Below are positions 19,395 to 29,123 of a stretch of 43,969 nucleotides of DNA, piece after piece. The stretch comes from Fidelibacterota bacterium. GTDB lineage: Bacteria; Fidelibacterota; Marinisomatia; SCGC-AAA003-L08; GCA-2689995. The DNA lies in assembly GCA_014381925.1 (NCBI GenBank), contig JACNKR010000062.1, positions 1-43,969 on the forward strand, in the 5' to 3' direction. Made by a program: the position numbers and the translations under genes. The stretch's first letter is position 1. Every line of letters starts with the position of its first letter. The notes under the pieces were generated by a model that searched no databases, was not told the DNA's origin, and saw nothing but the letters and a program-made list of their open reading frames with translations.

Positions 19395-20551
19395 TTCATT
19401 CCAATACTAATTATTGGGTCAAATTTTGATGCCTTACTCGCTGGATAAATTGATGCAATAATTATTGCAAAAATAGAACAACAGCTTACTATGAATATTT
19501 TATATAAATTAAATTGAATTGGAAATTCTAAAAAAGGATAATCTCCGAATAATAAATGAAAAAAGGGATAATTAATTTCAATTATTTTAATTATATATGC
19601 AATAAATATTCCTACGATTACACCAATAACCCCCGAGATACAGCTAAAATAAAAAAATATTTTTTTTATTTTAAAATTATTATAACCAACAGCTTTCAAT
19701 ATACCAATTTGTGAAATTTTTTGCATTACAGAAATACTCATCGTGCTTAGTAAACTAAAACAAGAAATTAAAATTAATAAAAATCCAAATCCAACATAGG
19801 CTATTTTTTCTAACTTCATTGCACCAACCAAACTTTTATGAATTTCATCCCATTTTTCAATTTTTATACCCTTTATATTGGATATTAATTTAGGAATTTC
19901 AACATCATTTATTAAAAAATACCCGACATTACCTGATTTTTTAAATAGTTTTTCACCAATTGAATAAGGTAAAAAAATGAAATTTAAATCAAAATCCAAC
20001 AACCGTGTTGAAAATATATTATCCACATATAAAATTTCTTGAGGGATAAATGTTGTTGAAAATTTTAAATCTAATGGAGATAATATTTTCACGGAATCTT
20101 GTAACGAAATATTTAGACGATTTGATAATTCCTCGCCTATAATTAATGACTTATTATTGTAATTATATTCAAGGTTATTTGTTATCTTATTTAAAATTAA
20201 ATTTAAGTTATCAAACGCTCTCATATTTACTATTCTACTTCTATCCTCCATTTGCAAAATAGCTTTGCGTTCAATAAACTTAGAATAATTTAAATTATTT
20301 GATTCTAAATATTTTATTACAACATCATTATCTTTAGATGAAATATCATTAATATTTATAATTGAACCACCAGAAAATGATTTTAAAGTATCAAATATAT
20401 CGTGTTCTAAACCATCCATTATTGCAAATGTTAATAAAATAGTTACCGTGCCAAGTGCAACTCCAGTCATTGGTAAAAAAGATGTTATGTTTAATTTATT
20501 TGATTTAGATCTTCTTGTGAAAAACTTCCAGCTTAACATAAAAATAGACAT
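19391..20551 (-). CDS. LolC/LolE-type lipoprotein-releasing permease (second copy)
   Basis: An inner-membrane permease of the FtsX/MacB fold. There is one N-terminal helix (about 25-47, LPMTGVALGTVTILLTFAIM), a large periplasmic MacB-like domain (about 50-250) and three C-terminal helices (about 258-380) containing the FtsX motif MQKISQIGILKAVGYNN. Its TAATG junction with the upstream permease and ATGA junction with lolD show a single transcription unit. LolC and LolE cannot be told apart with confidence. The 386-residue length is normal. Confidence 0.87.
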   Translation of the reverse strand: MSIFMLSWKFFTRRSKSNKLNITSFLPMTGVALGTVTILLTFAIMDGLEHDIFDTLKSFSGGSIININDISSKDNDVVIKYLESNNLNYSKFIERKAILQMEDRSRIVNMRAFDNLNLILNKITNNLEYNYNNKSLIIGEELSNRLNISLQDSVKILSPLDLKFSTTFIPQEILYVDNIFSTRLLDFDLNFIFLPYSIGEKLFKKSGNVGYFLINDVEIPKLISNIKGIKIEKWDEIHKSLVGAMKLEKIAYVGFGFLLILISCFSLLSTMSISVMQKISQIGILKAVGYNNFKIKKIFFYFSCISGVIGVIVGIFIAYIIKIIEINYPFFHLLFGDYPFLEFPIQFNLYKIFIVSCCSIFAIIIASIYPASKASKFDPIISIGMK

Positions 20552-21756
20552 TAGTCTTCCTTTAATGCAGATGCAGGATTTATACTTTTAACAATATTTG
20601 CAGGTATATTTGATAAAAGAAACGTTGAAATAAAAATGCCAATAATTATAACAATGCTTTCTTTTATTTTTGGAAGAATAGGTAAATAATCAAGAAAATA
20701 AACATCTGATGAAAGGGAAATTAATTGATATTTATTTTGTAAAAAATAAATACTAATTGATAGAACTAAACCAATTATTATCCCAATAGAACCAATAATT
20801 ATTCCTTTAATTATAAAAATATTTCTTACTTGTTGATTAGAATACCCTATTGCTTTCAAAATACCTACATTCCCTGTTTTATCAATAGAAATCATCCAAA
20901 GTGTTGAGCTTATGTTAAATATTGCAAGTAAAGTAATAAATCCCATCACCATTTGAATTGGAATATGATAAATGTTCATCCATTGAAGTAAAACAGAATG
21001 ACGATCTTCCCATGTATTTATTATAAATGGAAAATTTATATTTTCTTTAAGTTCATTTGCTATTTCAGCTGTTTTAATTGAATTTAAATCTAAAATTAAT
21101 CCTGAAAAATTTGAATTAGCTACATAAAAATCTTGATATATATTTTCAGGAATAAATGAAATTAATTTATCATATTCAGAAAATCCAGTTTCAATAGTTC
21201 CTATTAATTTTAAATTCAATCCTTTTATTTGCTTAGAATTAGTTAATAAATCTAAATCAAATAAATTAACTTGGTCTCCAATTTCTAATCCTAAATTTTC
21301 AGCAATTTTATGACCTAAAACAATACTATTTCCTGCGAAATCAATTTTTTTGGGATATAATTTTGAATGTGATGATAATGTGGTAAATAATTTACTTTTT
21401 ACACCGAATAATAAAGAACCATCTGACTGTTGCCCTGTTTGTAACATTGCATGAGTTTGTGAATAAGTATAGATTTGATTAATTTCAGAGAATTCATTTA
21501 AAGTTTCTTTAATATTGTCAATTTCTTTTTTTGAAATTAATGAATTTCCATATTTCTCAATTCTAATTTCACCATCAATTGTTGCAAGTTTACTTTGTAC
21601 TTCATTTGAAAATCCATTAGAAAATGCAGATATTAATAATAAAGATGCGGTTCCAATCGCTAATCCAATAATAGATAAATAAAATGAAAATGATATTAAT
21701 CCAGAAGAATGTCTGCCCTTTAAAAACCGCCATGAAATCTGGATTAAATTAATCAA
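20551..21756 (-). CDS. LolC/LolE-type lipoprotein-releasing permease (first copy)
   Basis: Paralogue of the next gene with the same plan: N-terminal helix (about 24-48, LSIIGLAIGTASLLLISAF), a periplasmic domain, and three C-terminal helices with SIDKTGNVGILKAIGYSNQQVRN, the FtsX hallmark. Together with the second permease and LolD it would make the heterodimeric LolCDE complex. The start is a TTG at 21756, one nucleotide after the lysS stop; no ATG or clear Shine-Dalgarno is present. The MSW-type start of many LolC proteins is matched by MINLIQISWRFLKGR, so the TTG is credible. Confidence 0.87.
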   Translation of the reverse strand: MINLIQISWRFLKGRHSSGLISFSFYLSIIGLAIGTASLLLISAFSNGFSNEVQSKLATIDGEIRIEKYGNSLISKKEIDNIKETLNEFSEINQIYTYSQTHAMLQTGQQSDGSLLFGVKSKLFTTLSSHSKLYPKKIDFAGNSIVLGHKIAENLGLEIGDQVNLFDLDLLTNSKQIKGLNLKLIGTIETGFSEYDKLISFIPENIYQDFYVANSNFSGLILDLNSIKTAEIANELKENINFPFIINTWEDRHSVLLQWMNIYHIPIQMVMGFITLLAIFNISSTLWMISIDKTGNVGILKAIGYSNQQVRNIFIIKGIIIGSIGIIIGLVLSISIYFLQNKYQLISLSSDVYFLDYLPILPKIKESIVIIIGIFISTFLLSNIPANIVKSINPASALKED

Positions 21757-21757
21757 A

Positions 21758-23242
21758 TTATTCAGGTCTCATTGCTGGGAAAAAGATTACATCTTTTATT
21801 GAATTTTCACCTGTAAGTAGCATAATTAATCGATCTATTCCAATGCCAACTCCTCCTGTAGGAGGCATACCTGTTTCAATTGCCTGCAAAAAATTCTCAT
21901 CAACAATTTGAGCCTCATCATCTCCAAGGTCTCTCAGTTTAGCTTGAGCTTCAAGTCGTTTTCGCTGTTCAATCGGATCATTTAATTCAGAGAATGCATT
22001 TGCGAATTCCATTCCACCAATAAATAATTCAAACCGTTCAACAATATTTTCATTTCCATCTCTTTTAGATTTTGCAAGTGGAGAAATTGCTTTAGGATAA
22101 TCAAATACAAATGTAGGTTGGATTAATGTTGGTTCAACTAATTTACTAAATAGTTCATCCAATAATTTTCCATAGTTCATTTTTGGATTTACATCAACAT
22201 TTTTTGATTTTGCTAAATTAAATAATTCAGACTCATCCATTTCAAGAACATTCAAACCTGTCGCTTTTAATAATTCTTCAGCCATAGTTGTTTTTAAAAA
22301 AGGCTTTTTGAAGCTAATATCATTCCCTCCAAAGAGGACATCTTCTTTATCAATTTTATTTGCAACATATTTAATTAATTTTTCTGTGAATTCAGCAGTC
22401 TGATATACATCTTTATAAGCTTCGTAAATTTCAAGCATAGTGAACTCGGGGTTATGGTTTCTATCCATCCCTTCATTTCTAAAGTTTTTTCCAAGTTCAT
22501 AAACTTTTTCAATCCCACCAATAATTAACCGTTTTAAATATAATTCAACAGCAATTCTCATAAACAAATTTTGATCTAAGGTATTATGAAAAGTATTAAA
22601 TGGACGAGCATTAGCTCCACCATAAACAGATTGTAAAACAGGAGTATCAACTTCTAAAAAACCATTATTATCTAAAAATTTACGAGTTTCAGAAATTATT
22701 TTTGAGCGAAGTCTAAAAGTCGAAATAATTTCAGGATTTACAATTAAGTCTAATTCTCTATGGCGGTATCGCAATTCTTTATCTTCAAATGAATTAAATG
22801 CTTTACCATCTTTTTCTTTTAAATTAGGAAGAGGTCTAATATTCTTAGAAAGCATTGTAATTTCTGAAGCTCTAATCGAAATTTCATCTGTTTTTGTTTT
22901 AAATATTTCGCCAGTAACTCCTACAATATCTCCCAAATCAATATTTCTACCAACAATATCATAATTATTTTCTGGTAATAAATTATTTTTTAAATAAATC
23001 TGGATTTTCCCAGATTCATCTTGAATATTTAAAAAAGATGCTTTCCCCATTTTTCTTAATGAAACAATTCGACCTGCAGTTTTAACAGATTTACCAATTG
23101 ATGATTCATTTTTATAAGTTGAAATCTCATTTTTTTTATCAAAAGAATGAGGGTATGGATTTATACCACCATCAATTATTTTATTTAATTTTTCAATGCG
23201 ATGGTCAATTATTTGCTTTAAACTTTTTTGATCACTTGACAA
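21758..23242 (-). CDS. lysS: Lysyl-tRNA synthetase, class II
   Basis: Charges tRNA-Lys with lysine. The 494-residue protein has the OB-fold anticodon-binding domain (about 55-150, VKTAGRIVSLRKMGKASFLNIQD), class II motif 2 (RNEGMDRNHNPEFTMLEIYEA, about 250-270) and motif 3 (GGVGIGIDRLIMLLT, about 467-481), all typical of LysS. The N-terminus (IDHRIEKLNKIIDGGINPYP) matches LysS and favours the TTG start at 23242, inside the prfB 3' end and about 10 nt from a GGAG. The 11-nt overlap with prfB repeats the common prfB-lysS order. Confidence 0.97.
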   Translation of the reverse strand: MSSDQKSLKQIIDHRIEKLNKIIDGGINPYPHSFDKKNEISTYKNESSIGKSVKTAGRIVSLRKMGKASFLNIQDESGKIQIYLKNNLLPENNYDIVGRNIDLGDIVGVTGEIFKTKTDEISIRASEITMLSKNIRPLPNLKEKDGKAFNSFEDKELRYRHRELDLIVNPEIISTFRLRSKIISETRKFLDNNGFLEVDTPVLQSVYGGANARPFNTFHNTLDQNLFMRIAVELYLKRLIIGGIEKVYELGKNFRNEGMDRNHNPEFTMLEIYEAYKDVYQTAEFTEKLIKYVANKIDKEDVLFGGNDISFKKPFLKTTMAEELLKATGLNVLEMDESELFNLAKSKNVDVNPKMNYGKLLDELFSKLVEPTLIQPTFVFDYPKAISPLAKSKRDGNENIVERFELFIGGMEFANAFSELNDPIEQRKRLEAQAKLRDLGDDEAQIVDENFLQAIETGMPPTGGVGIGIDRLIMLLTGENSIKDVIFFPAMRPE

Positions 23243-24345
23243 TCTGTGAATTCTCCATTTTTTTTAATAAATATCCTCGAATGAAAAAATCAATATTTCC
23301 ATCCATTACCGATTGAATATTCCCCGTTTCAATATTAGTTCTATGATCTTTTACCATATTATATGGATGGAAAACATAGGACCGAATTTGAGATCCCCAA
23401 GCAATATCCATTTTTTGCTCTTCTACTGTATTTTTTTCTTTAGCTAATTCATTCTGTTTTTTTTGATATAATTTAGCCTTTAACATTTTCATAACCGTTT
23501 TTCTATTTTTTAATTGACTTCTCTCATTTTGACATTGAGCAACAATATTTGTTGGAATATGCGTAATTCTTACAGCCGAATCAGTTTTATTTACATGTTG
23601 ACCGCCAGCTCCACTCGCACGATAAGTTTCAACTCTTAAGTCTTTATCTAATATTTCAATTTCAATATCATCATCTAAAATTGGGTAAACAAAAATAGAG
23701 GCAAAAGATGTATGCCGTTTACCATTTGTATCAAAAGGAGAAATACGAACTAATCGGTGTACACCAGCTTCTACAGTAAGATGCCCATAAGCAAATGGTC
23801 CACTTACCTCAAAAGACACATCCTTTATTCCAGCTTCATCACCTGATTGAAAATTTATTACTTTAATTTTAAAATTATTTTGTTCACACCATCTTGTATA
23901 AAGACGATATAGCATTTGAGCCCAATCCTGAGATTCAGTACCTCCAGCACCTGGATGAATTGTAACTATTGCATCCTTTGAATCATCAGGTCCATTTAAT
24001 ATTGTTAGAATTTCGGCTTGGTCTAATTCTTTCTTAAATTTGTTTAATTCTATGATTAACGACTTTTCAGGCTCTTCACCAATATCAATTAACTCAAAAT
24101 GAAGTTCTAAATTTTCATATAATTCATCTAAAGATTTCCACATTTTTTGCTCATTTTCTAAAATAGAAATTGTCTTTAGAATTTCTTGGGCTAATTTATT
24201 ATTATCCCAAAACCCTACTTTTCTTGTTTTTTCTTGTAGTTTAGAAATTTCATTTGAAGCCTTTTCATTGTCAAAGATACCCCCTGATTTCATTAAATCT
24301 AATTTTTAATTCTTTAAAATTATCTTTTAATTGATCTAAATCCAT
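23232..24345 (-). CDS. prfB: Peptide chain release factor 2 (programmed +1 frameshift)
   Basis: RF2 ends translation at UGA and UAA. The coding region starts at ATG 24345 (MDLDQLKDNFKELKIRFNEIRGYL), hits an in-frame TGA at 24273-24271, and continues in the +1 frame as DNEKASNEISKLQEK. The slip site AGGGGG-TAT-CTT-TGA-C (24285-24270) is the canonical RF2 autoregulatory frameshift: internal Shine-Dalgarno, CUU slippery codon, and UGA read by RF2 itself. After the shift the protein has the RF2 tripeptide motif in RISPFDTNGKRH and the GGQ loop ASGAGGQHVNKTDSAVRIT (about 247-265). Its start overlaps the folP stop as TAATG. The 353-codon second-frame ORF alone (from 24293) lacks the true N-terminus. 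Confidence 0.96.
24270..24285 (-). promoter_or_regulatory. RF2 programmed +1 frameshift site
   Basis: AGGGGGTATCTTTGAC on the minus strand: a Shine-Dalgarno-like AGGGGG, the slippery CTT, the in-frame TGA stop and a following C that weakens termination. This is the same as the classical bacterial prfB site, so RF2 levels are autoregulated. Confidence 0.96.
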
Positions 24346-25169
24346 TAAGCTATTTCTAATTTTAAATTTTGAGAATATCTTTGCAAGAATTTTTTTACTT
24401 TTATCGATTCTCTAACATCATGCACTCTGATAATATTTGCACCATTTAAAAAAGCAATTGTTAATGATGAAATACTATTTGACAATCTACATTCGGGATT
24501 ATCATTAATTTTCAAAAAAGACTTCCTTGAAGTTCCAATTAAAATAGGACATCCATATTGTTTAAATGAATTTATATTTTTTAATATATTATCATTATCA
24601 TTTGTGCTTTTACCAAATCCAATACCTGGGTCTAAAATTAATTGATTTTTTGATAATCCAATATTTTGTGCCTGTAATATTTTATCTTTAAAAAATAAAT
24701 TGATTTCATTAATTAATTTTTCATAAACTGGATTATTTTGCATATCAGTTGGGTTACCAAGCATGTGCATAATTATAATGGGTGCATTATATTCTTTTGC
24801 AATTTCAAACATTTCAATAGAACCACCAAAAATATCATTAATAATATGGAAACCATTTTGCAATGCATATTCAGCTACTTTGGGTTTATATGTATCTATT
24901 GAAAAAATAGTATTTGGAAATAATTTAATGATTGGAATAATTATTTCTAATCTATTAATTTCTTCGTTAATTGATATTGGTAATGAGCCAGGTCTTGATG
25001 ATTCACAACCCACATCAATTATATCAATTCCTAATTCAACCCACTTTTCAATTTTAGATTGAATTTCAGATTGTTTATTCCATTTTCCTCCGTCATAAAA
25101 TGAATCAGGAGTTAAGTTTAAAATCCCCATAATCGAGATTTTATCATTATACTTAAATGTATCTATCAT
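24345..25169 (-). CDS. folP: Dihydropteroate synthase
   Basis: Condenses 6-hydroxymethyl-7,8-dihydropterin pyrophosphate with p-aminobenzoate in folate synthesis; the sulfonamide target. The 274-residue TIM-barrel has both signatures: GILNLTPDSFYDGG (about 15-28) and DVGCESSRPGS (about 51-61), plus DPGIGFGKS, GTSRKSFLK and the C-terminal RVHDVRES. No other folate gene is nearby. It overlaps ftsH by ATGA and prfB by TAATG, so translation is probably coupled. The ftsH-folP order is seen in other bacteria. Confidence 0.96.
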   Translation of the reverse strand: MIDTFKYNDKISIMGILNLTPDSFYDGGKWNKQSEIQSKIEKWVELGIDIIDVGCESSRPGSLPISINEEINRLEIIIPIIKLFPNTIFSIDTYKPKVAEYALQNGFHIINDIFGGSIEMFEIAKEYNAPIIIMHMLGNPTDMQNNPVYEKLINEINLFFKDKILQAQNIGLSKNQLILDPGIGFGKSTNDNDNILKNINSFKQYGCPILIGTSRKSFLKINDNPECRLSNSISSLTIAFLNGANIIRVHDVRESIKVKKFLQRYSQNLKLEIA

Positions 25170-27202
25170 GCAGGAGAAAGTGTAGGTTTACCTTCAATTT
25201 CATTAATTGAATCTTCATTTTCTGGAGATATCTTATTCTTTAATTTAGTATTAGATTCATTTGAAGTATCATTTGGTTTTTCTTCAGGTCTATCAATTTT
25301 ACCACCTTTAATTACCAATTCCATTTCTTCACCAGATATAGTTTCAAATTCTAAAAGAGCATTTGCAATATTATGAAGATGATTAATATTTTTATTTATT
25401 ATTTTATCTGCTATCATTTCAGCATTAAGTACAAAATTTGTTATTTCTTCATCAATAATTTTTACTTTTTCATCACTAATATTTTTATTTTGAGTCATCT
25501 CTCTACCAAGGAAAACATTATTCTGTTCTTTCCCAAAAGCTAATGGTCCTATTTTCTCGCTCATTCCCCATTCGGTAACCATTTGTTTTGCAATATCAGT
25601 TGCTACTGAAATATCATTTCCTGCACCTGTTGAAATATCTTTAAAAATAATTTTTTCTGCAACTCTACCACCCATTAAAATATTAAGTCGGCCTAATAAA
25701 TAATTCTTTGAATACCCGTGTTTTTCATTTGGTAATTGTGCTGTAACTCCAAGAGCTCTTCCTCTTGGAATTATAGATATTTTATGAACAGGGTCTGCAT
25801 TTTTAGTATTATAAGCAACAAGTGCATGGCCACTTTCATGATATGCAGTTAATTTTTTCTCCTCGTCAGATAAAATCATACTTTTTCTTTCAACTCCCAT
25901 CATTACTTTATCTTTTGCTTCTTCAAAATCAATCATATTTACTACTTTTTGATTTTTTCTTGCAGCAAGTAATGCAGCCTCATTAACCAAATTTTCTAAA
26001 TCAGCTCCCGCCAATCCGGGTGTACCCTTGCCAATTACATTCAATTCAACATTTTCACCTAAAGGAATTTTTTTAGTATGAATTTTTAAAATATCTTCTC
26101 GACCTTTTACATCAGGTAAATCTACAACAATCTGTCTATCAAACCTTCCTGGTCTTAATAATGCCTTATCTAAAACATCAGGTCTATTTGTTGCAGCAAT
26201 TAAAATGACATTATCATCTGTTCCAAAGCCATCCATTTCTACAAGAATTTGATTTAATGTTTGCTCTCTTTCATCATGTCCGCCACCAACACCAGCTCCT
26301 CTTTGCCGACCAACTGCATCAATTTCATCTATAAAAATTATTGCAGGAGAATGTTGTTTTGCTTGTTCAAATAAATCTCTCACTCTACTAGCTCCAACAC
26401 CTACAAACATTTCTACAAATTCAGCACCACTAATTGTAAAAAATGGCACGCCAGCTTCTCCAGACACAGCTTTTGCTAATAAGGTTTTACCTGACCCCGG
26501 AGGTCCTAATAATAACGCACCTCTTGGTATTTTAGCTCCAATTGAAGAAAATTTCTTAGGATGCTTTAAAAATTCAACAACCTCTTTTAACTCAACTTTT
26601 GCTTCTTCACAACCAGCAACATCTTCAAAAGTTATTTTTGGGTTATCATGTGATACCATTTTTGCACGACTTTTAGCAAAACTAAATATCCCACCTGCAC
26701 CACCTCCAGATTGCATTCGACGCATTAAGAAAATCCAAACGAAAATAATTAATATCCATGGAGAAAATTGTAACACATAATCCATTAATCCTAATGTTTG
26801 ATTTTTAAAATCAAATTCTATCCCCGAATTATTCCACTCTTTTAATATATCTGAATCAACAAATGGCAATGTAGTTGTAATTCGATCTATTTGCTTTTCA
26901 GTATTACCAATAAAACTAATTTCAGGTTCTTTTAATATACCAATAAAATTATTCCCAACAACTTCAGCGGATATAATTTTCTTTTCTTCAATGTACTTTT
27001 CTAACTGAGAATATGTTACTTTTTTAGGTTCAGTACTTCCTGAAATAAATTGCACAACTGTAATTGCAGTAATAAAAATTAATGCCCATATTAAAAAATT
27101 CCCACCTGTACTTTTCCAGAATTTTTTATTTGGAGGAAAATTTGGCAATGAACTATTTTTACCTTTTTTCATTTCATTTTTCTTTTTTTCACTTTGCTTC
27201 AT
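25166..27202 (-). CDS. ftsH: ATP-dependent zinc metalloprotease FtsH
   Basis: Membrane-anchored AAA+ protease that degrades misfolded and regulatory membrane proteins. The 678-residue protein has two membrane helices (about 34-54 and 142-162) around a periplasmic domain, a Gly-rich linker, Walker A GPPGSGKT (about 233), Walker [16 protein letters not shown], the second region of homology [20 protein letters not shown], and the zinc site HESGH (about 455-459). The N-terminus is very basic ([14 protein letters not shown]). It overlaps hpt and folP by ATGA each, and the tilS-hpt-ftsH order is a common bacterial arrangement. Confidence 0.98.
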   Translation of the reverse strand: MKQSEKKKNEMKKGKNSSLPNFPPNKKFWKSTGGNFLIWALIFITAITVVQFISGSTEPKKVTYSQLEKYIEEKKIISAEVVGNNFIGILKEPEISFIGNTEKQIDRITTTLPFVDSDILKEWNNSGIEFDFKNQTLGLMDYVLQFSPWILIIFVWIFLMRRMQSGGGAGGIFSFAKSRAKMVSHDNPKITFEDVAGCEEAKVELKEVVEFLKHPKKFSSIGAKIPRGALLLGPPGSGKTLLAKAVSGEAGVPFFTISGAEFVEMFVGVGASRVRDLFEQAKQHSPAIIFIDEIDAVGRQRGAGVGGGHDEREQTLNQILVEMDGFGTDDNVILIAATNRPDVLDKALLRPGRFDRQIVVDLPDVKGREDILKIHTKKIPLGENVELNVIGKGTPGLAGADLENLVNEAALLAARKNQKVVNMIDFEEAKDKVMMGVERKSMILSDEEKKLTAYHESGHALVAYNTKNADPVHKISIIPRGRALGVTAQLPNEKHGYSKNYLLGRLNILMGGRVAEKIIFKDISTGAGNDISVATDIAKQMVTEWGMSEKIGPLAFGKEQNNVFLGREMTQNKNISDEKVKIIDEEITNFVLNAEMIADKIINKNINHLHNIANALLEFETISGEEMELVIKGGKIDRPEEKPNDTSNESNTKLKNKISPENEDSINEIEGKPTLSPA

Positions 27203-27780
27203 TCTATATCTTTCTTTGGAGTCAAATTATAAATGGAGGATAATCCTCTAAACTTTTGAGCAAGGTCCAATCCATACCCAATTACAAATGAGTCTTCAAT
27301 ATTAAATCCTACATAATTTACAAGATGATCAACATCAACTTTTGTAGGCTTTTTTAGACAAGTTACAAAACTTATTGAATTTGGTTTTGCTTCCTGTAAA
27401 CGATTAAACAAAAATTCAATTGATAATCCTGTATCAACAATATCTTCAACAATTATCAAATCTCTTCCAGTTATATCTGCACTAATATCTTTTACTAATC
27501 GTACAGTTCCTGAACTTTTTGTAGAATTCCCATAAGATGAAATTTTAATAAAATCGACCTCATAATCAATATTAATATTTCGAACTAAATCTGCCATAAA
27601 TAAAAAAGAACCATTTAAAACTCCAATAATAATTGGAATTTTATTTTCAAAATCCTTTGAAATTTCAGACCCTATTTCTTCAACTCTTTTTTGGATTCTT
27701 TTTTCTGAAATTAACTCTTCAAATTCAAAACCATCTAAATTATAATTTTTTAAATCTATTTTACCTAATTTTGTTGCCAT
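27199..27780 (-). CDS. hpt: Hypoxanthine phosphoribosyltransferase
   Basis: Purine salvage enzyme converting hypoxanthine (and usually guanine) plus PRPP to IMP (GMP). The 193-residue protein has the type I PRTase core: IGVLNGSFLFMADLVRNI (about 52-69), the flexible-loop region KISSYGNSTKSSGTVRL and the PRPP-binding motif LIIVEDIVDTGLS (about 108-120), with EDSFVIGYGLDLAQKFRGL at the end, which contacts the purine. It overlaps the tilS end by 16 nt and ftsH by ATGA. Confidence 0.95.
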   Translation of the reverse strand: MATKLGKIDLKNYNLDGFEFEELISEKRIQKRVEEIGSEISKDFENKIPIIIGVLNGSFLFMADLVRNINIDYEVDFIKISSYGNSTKSSGTVRLVKDISADITGRDLIIVEDIVDTGLSIEFLFNRLQEAKPNSISFVTCLKKPTKVDVDHLVNYVGFNIEDSFVIGYGLDLAQKFRGLSSIYNLTPKKDIE

Positions 27781-29114
27781 TTAATTACTATATTTTCTTT
27801 GTTTTTTATATTATTACAATTACTATGCCGTAAACTAGGAATCCATATTGGTTTATCCTCATAATCTACAACAATTGGATGAATCATTTTATGAAGTTTA
27901 GAAAATTTATTCTTTATAAATAATTCACTTATCTTTTTATTCTTTTTAGATCTATTATCAATAAGTAAATCACCATGCTTCCAATTCCGAACATAAACTC
28001 CTTTGCCATAATAAGTTCTATCCACTAAAAAATACTGATTAGATTCGTTTTGATGAATTTCGCTTTCATCTAAATAAAATTTAGAATTATACCAATTTAA
28101 ATTATTTTTCATTTTTTTTGAGAGGGAAATAATATTTTCAGGGTTAAATATTATGAGGTTATCTCTATCTATTAATGTTTTTATATTTTCATATAAAATA
28201 AATTCTTTCCCAATTTTTCGTTTACCAATAAATTGCCAAAATGTCTTCCAATGTAAATTTGTCATATTTTGTAAATTTATTTTAAAATCATTTAATAAAC
28301 TTTGAATAATTATCTGTCTAATAACTACATCTAATTTTAAAATGGAATTTATATCAACCATAAAATAAAATGGATTCAAACTTAATATAATTAATTTACT
28401 TGAAAATAGTATTGCTTTAGTTAATTCTGCAATTTTAAATAATTTTAAAATATGATCTTTTTTTTGAAATAATTCAGTTATTAAATTTGGGTTATTAATT
28501 TTTAATTTTGGTATATCTTCAATTCTAATTTTATTTCTTAAGTAATTTTTTTCTTCATTTGTTGAATCATCAACCCAATTTAATTTATTAATATTAGCAT
28601 ATTCTAAAATCTCATTTTTTCTACACTTTAGAAATGGTCTCCATATATTCTTATTAAATTCTAATACTCCCCTAAATGAAGTAATTGGAGCATTTTGAAT
28701 ATGTTTCATAAATAATGTTTCTAATTGGTCATCCCAATGATGAGCAGTACAAATATATTTTATTTTATTTTTTTCTATTAATTTTTGAAACACATCATAT
28801 CTGAATTTTCTTGCCTTTGCTTCAAAATTAGATGAATTATTAATATCAGCTCTTACAATTTCATACGGAATTAAATTTTTAGTACAATATTGTTTTATGT
28901 TAGTTTCAGCTTCATTTGAATTATTATGAATCTGATAATTTATATGAGAAACAAAAATTGTAAACTTTATTTTGTTACACAATTTAAAAAATACATCTAA
29001 CATTACAATGCTATCAACCCCACCTGAAACAGCAAGTAAAAAAGTAGGAGATGAGTTATTTTTTAAATTAAATTTAATTATTTCATCATATATATTTTTG
29101 TTTATTTTATTCAA
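27765..29114 (-). CDS. tilS: tRNA(Ile)-lysidine synthase
   Basis: Adds lysine to C34 of tRNA-Ile(CAU), giving lysidine so that the tRNA reads AUA. This matters in an AT-rich genome that uses many AUA codons. The 449-residue protein has the PP-loop SGGVDS (about 30-35), TAHHWDDQLETLFM (about 124-137), and RPFLKCRKNEILEYANINKLNWVDDSTN, followed by a C-terminal tRNA-binding domain. It starts at a TTG (29114) 9 nt after the GAPDH stop; there is no ATG alternative near it. Confidence 0.95.
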   Translation of the reverse strand: MNKINKNIYDEIIKFNLKNNSSPTFLLAVSGGVDSIVMLDVFFKLCNKIKFTIFVSHINYQIHNNSNEAETNIKQYCTKNLIPYEIVRADINNSSNFEAKARKFRYDVFQKLIEKNKIKYICTAHHWDDQLETLFMKHIQNAPITSFRGVLEFNKNIWRPFLKCRKNEILEYANINKLNWVDDSTNEEKNYLRNKIRIEDIPKLKINNPNLITELFQKKDHILKLFKIAELTKAILFSSKLIILSLNPFYFMVDINSILKLDVVIRQIIIQSLLNDFKINLQNMTNLHWKTFWQFIGKRKIGKEFILYENIKTLIDRDNLIIFNPENIISLSKKMKNNLNWYNSKFYLDESEIHQNESNQYFLVDRTYYGKGVYVRNWKHGDLLIDNRSKKNKKISELFIKNKFSKLHKMIHPIVVDYEDKPIWIPSLRHSNCNNIKNKENIVIKWQQN

Positions 29115-29123
29115 AAATGATAA

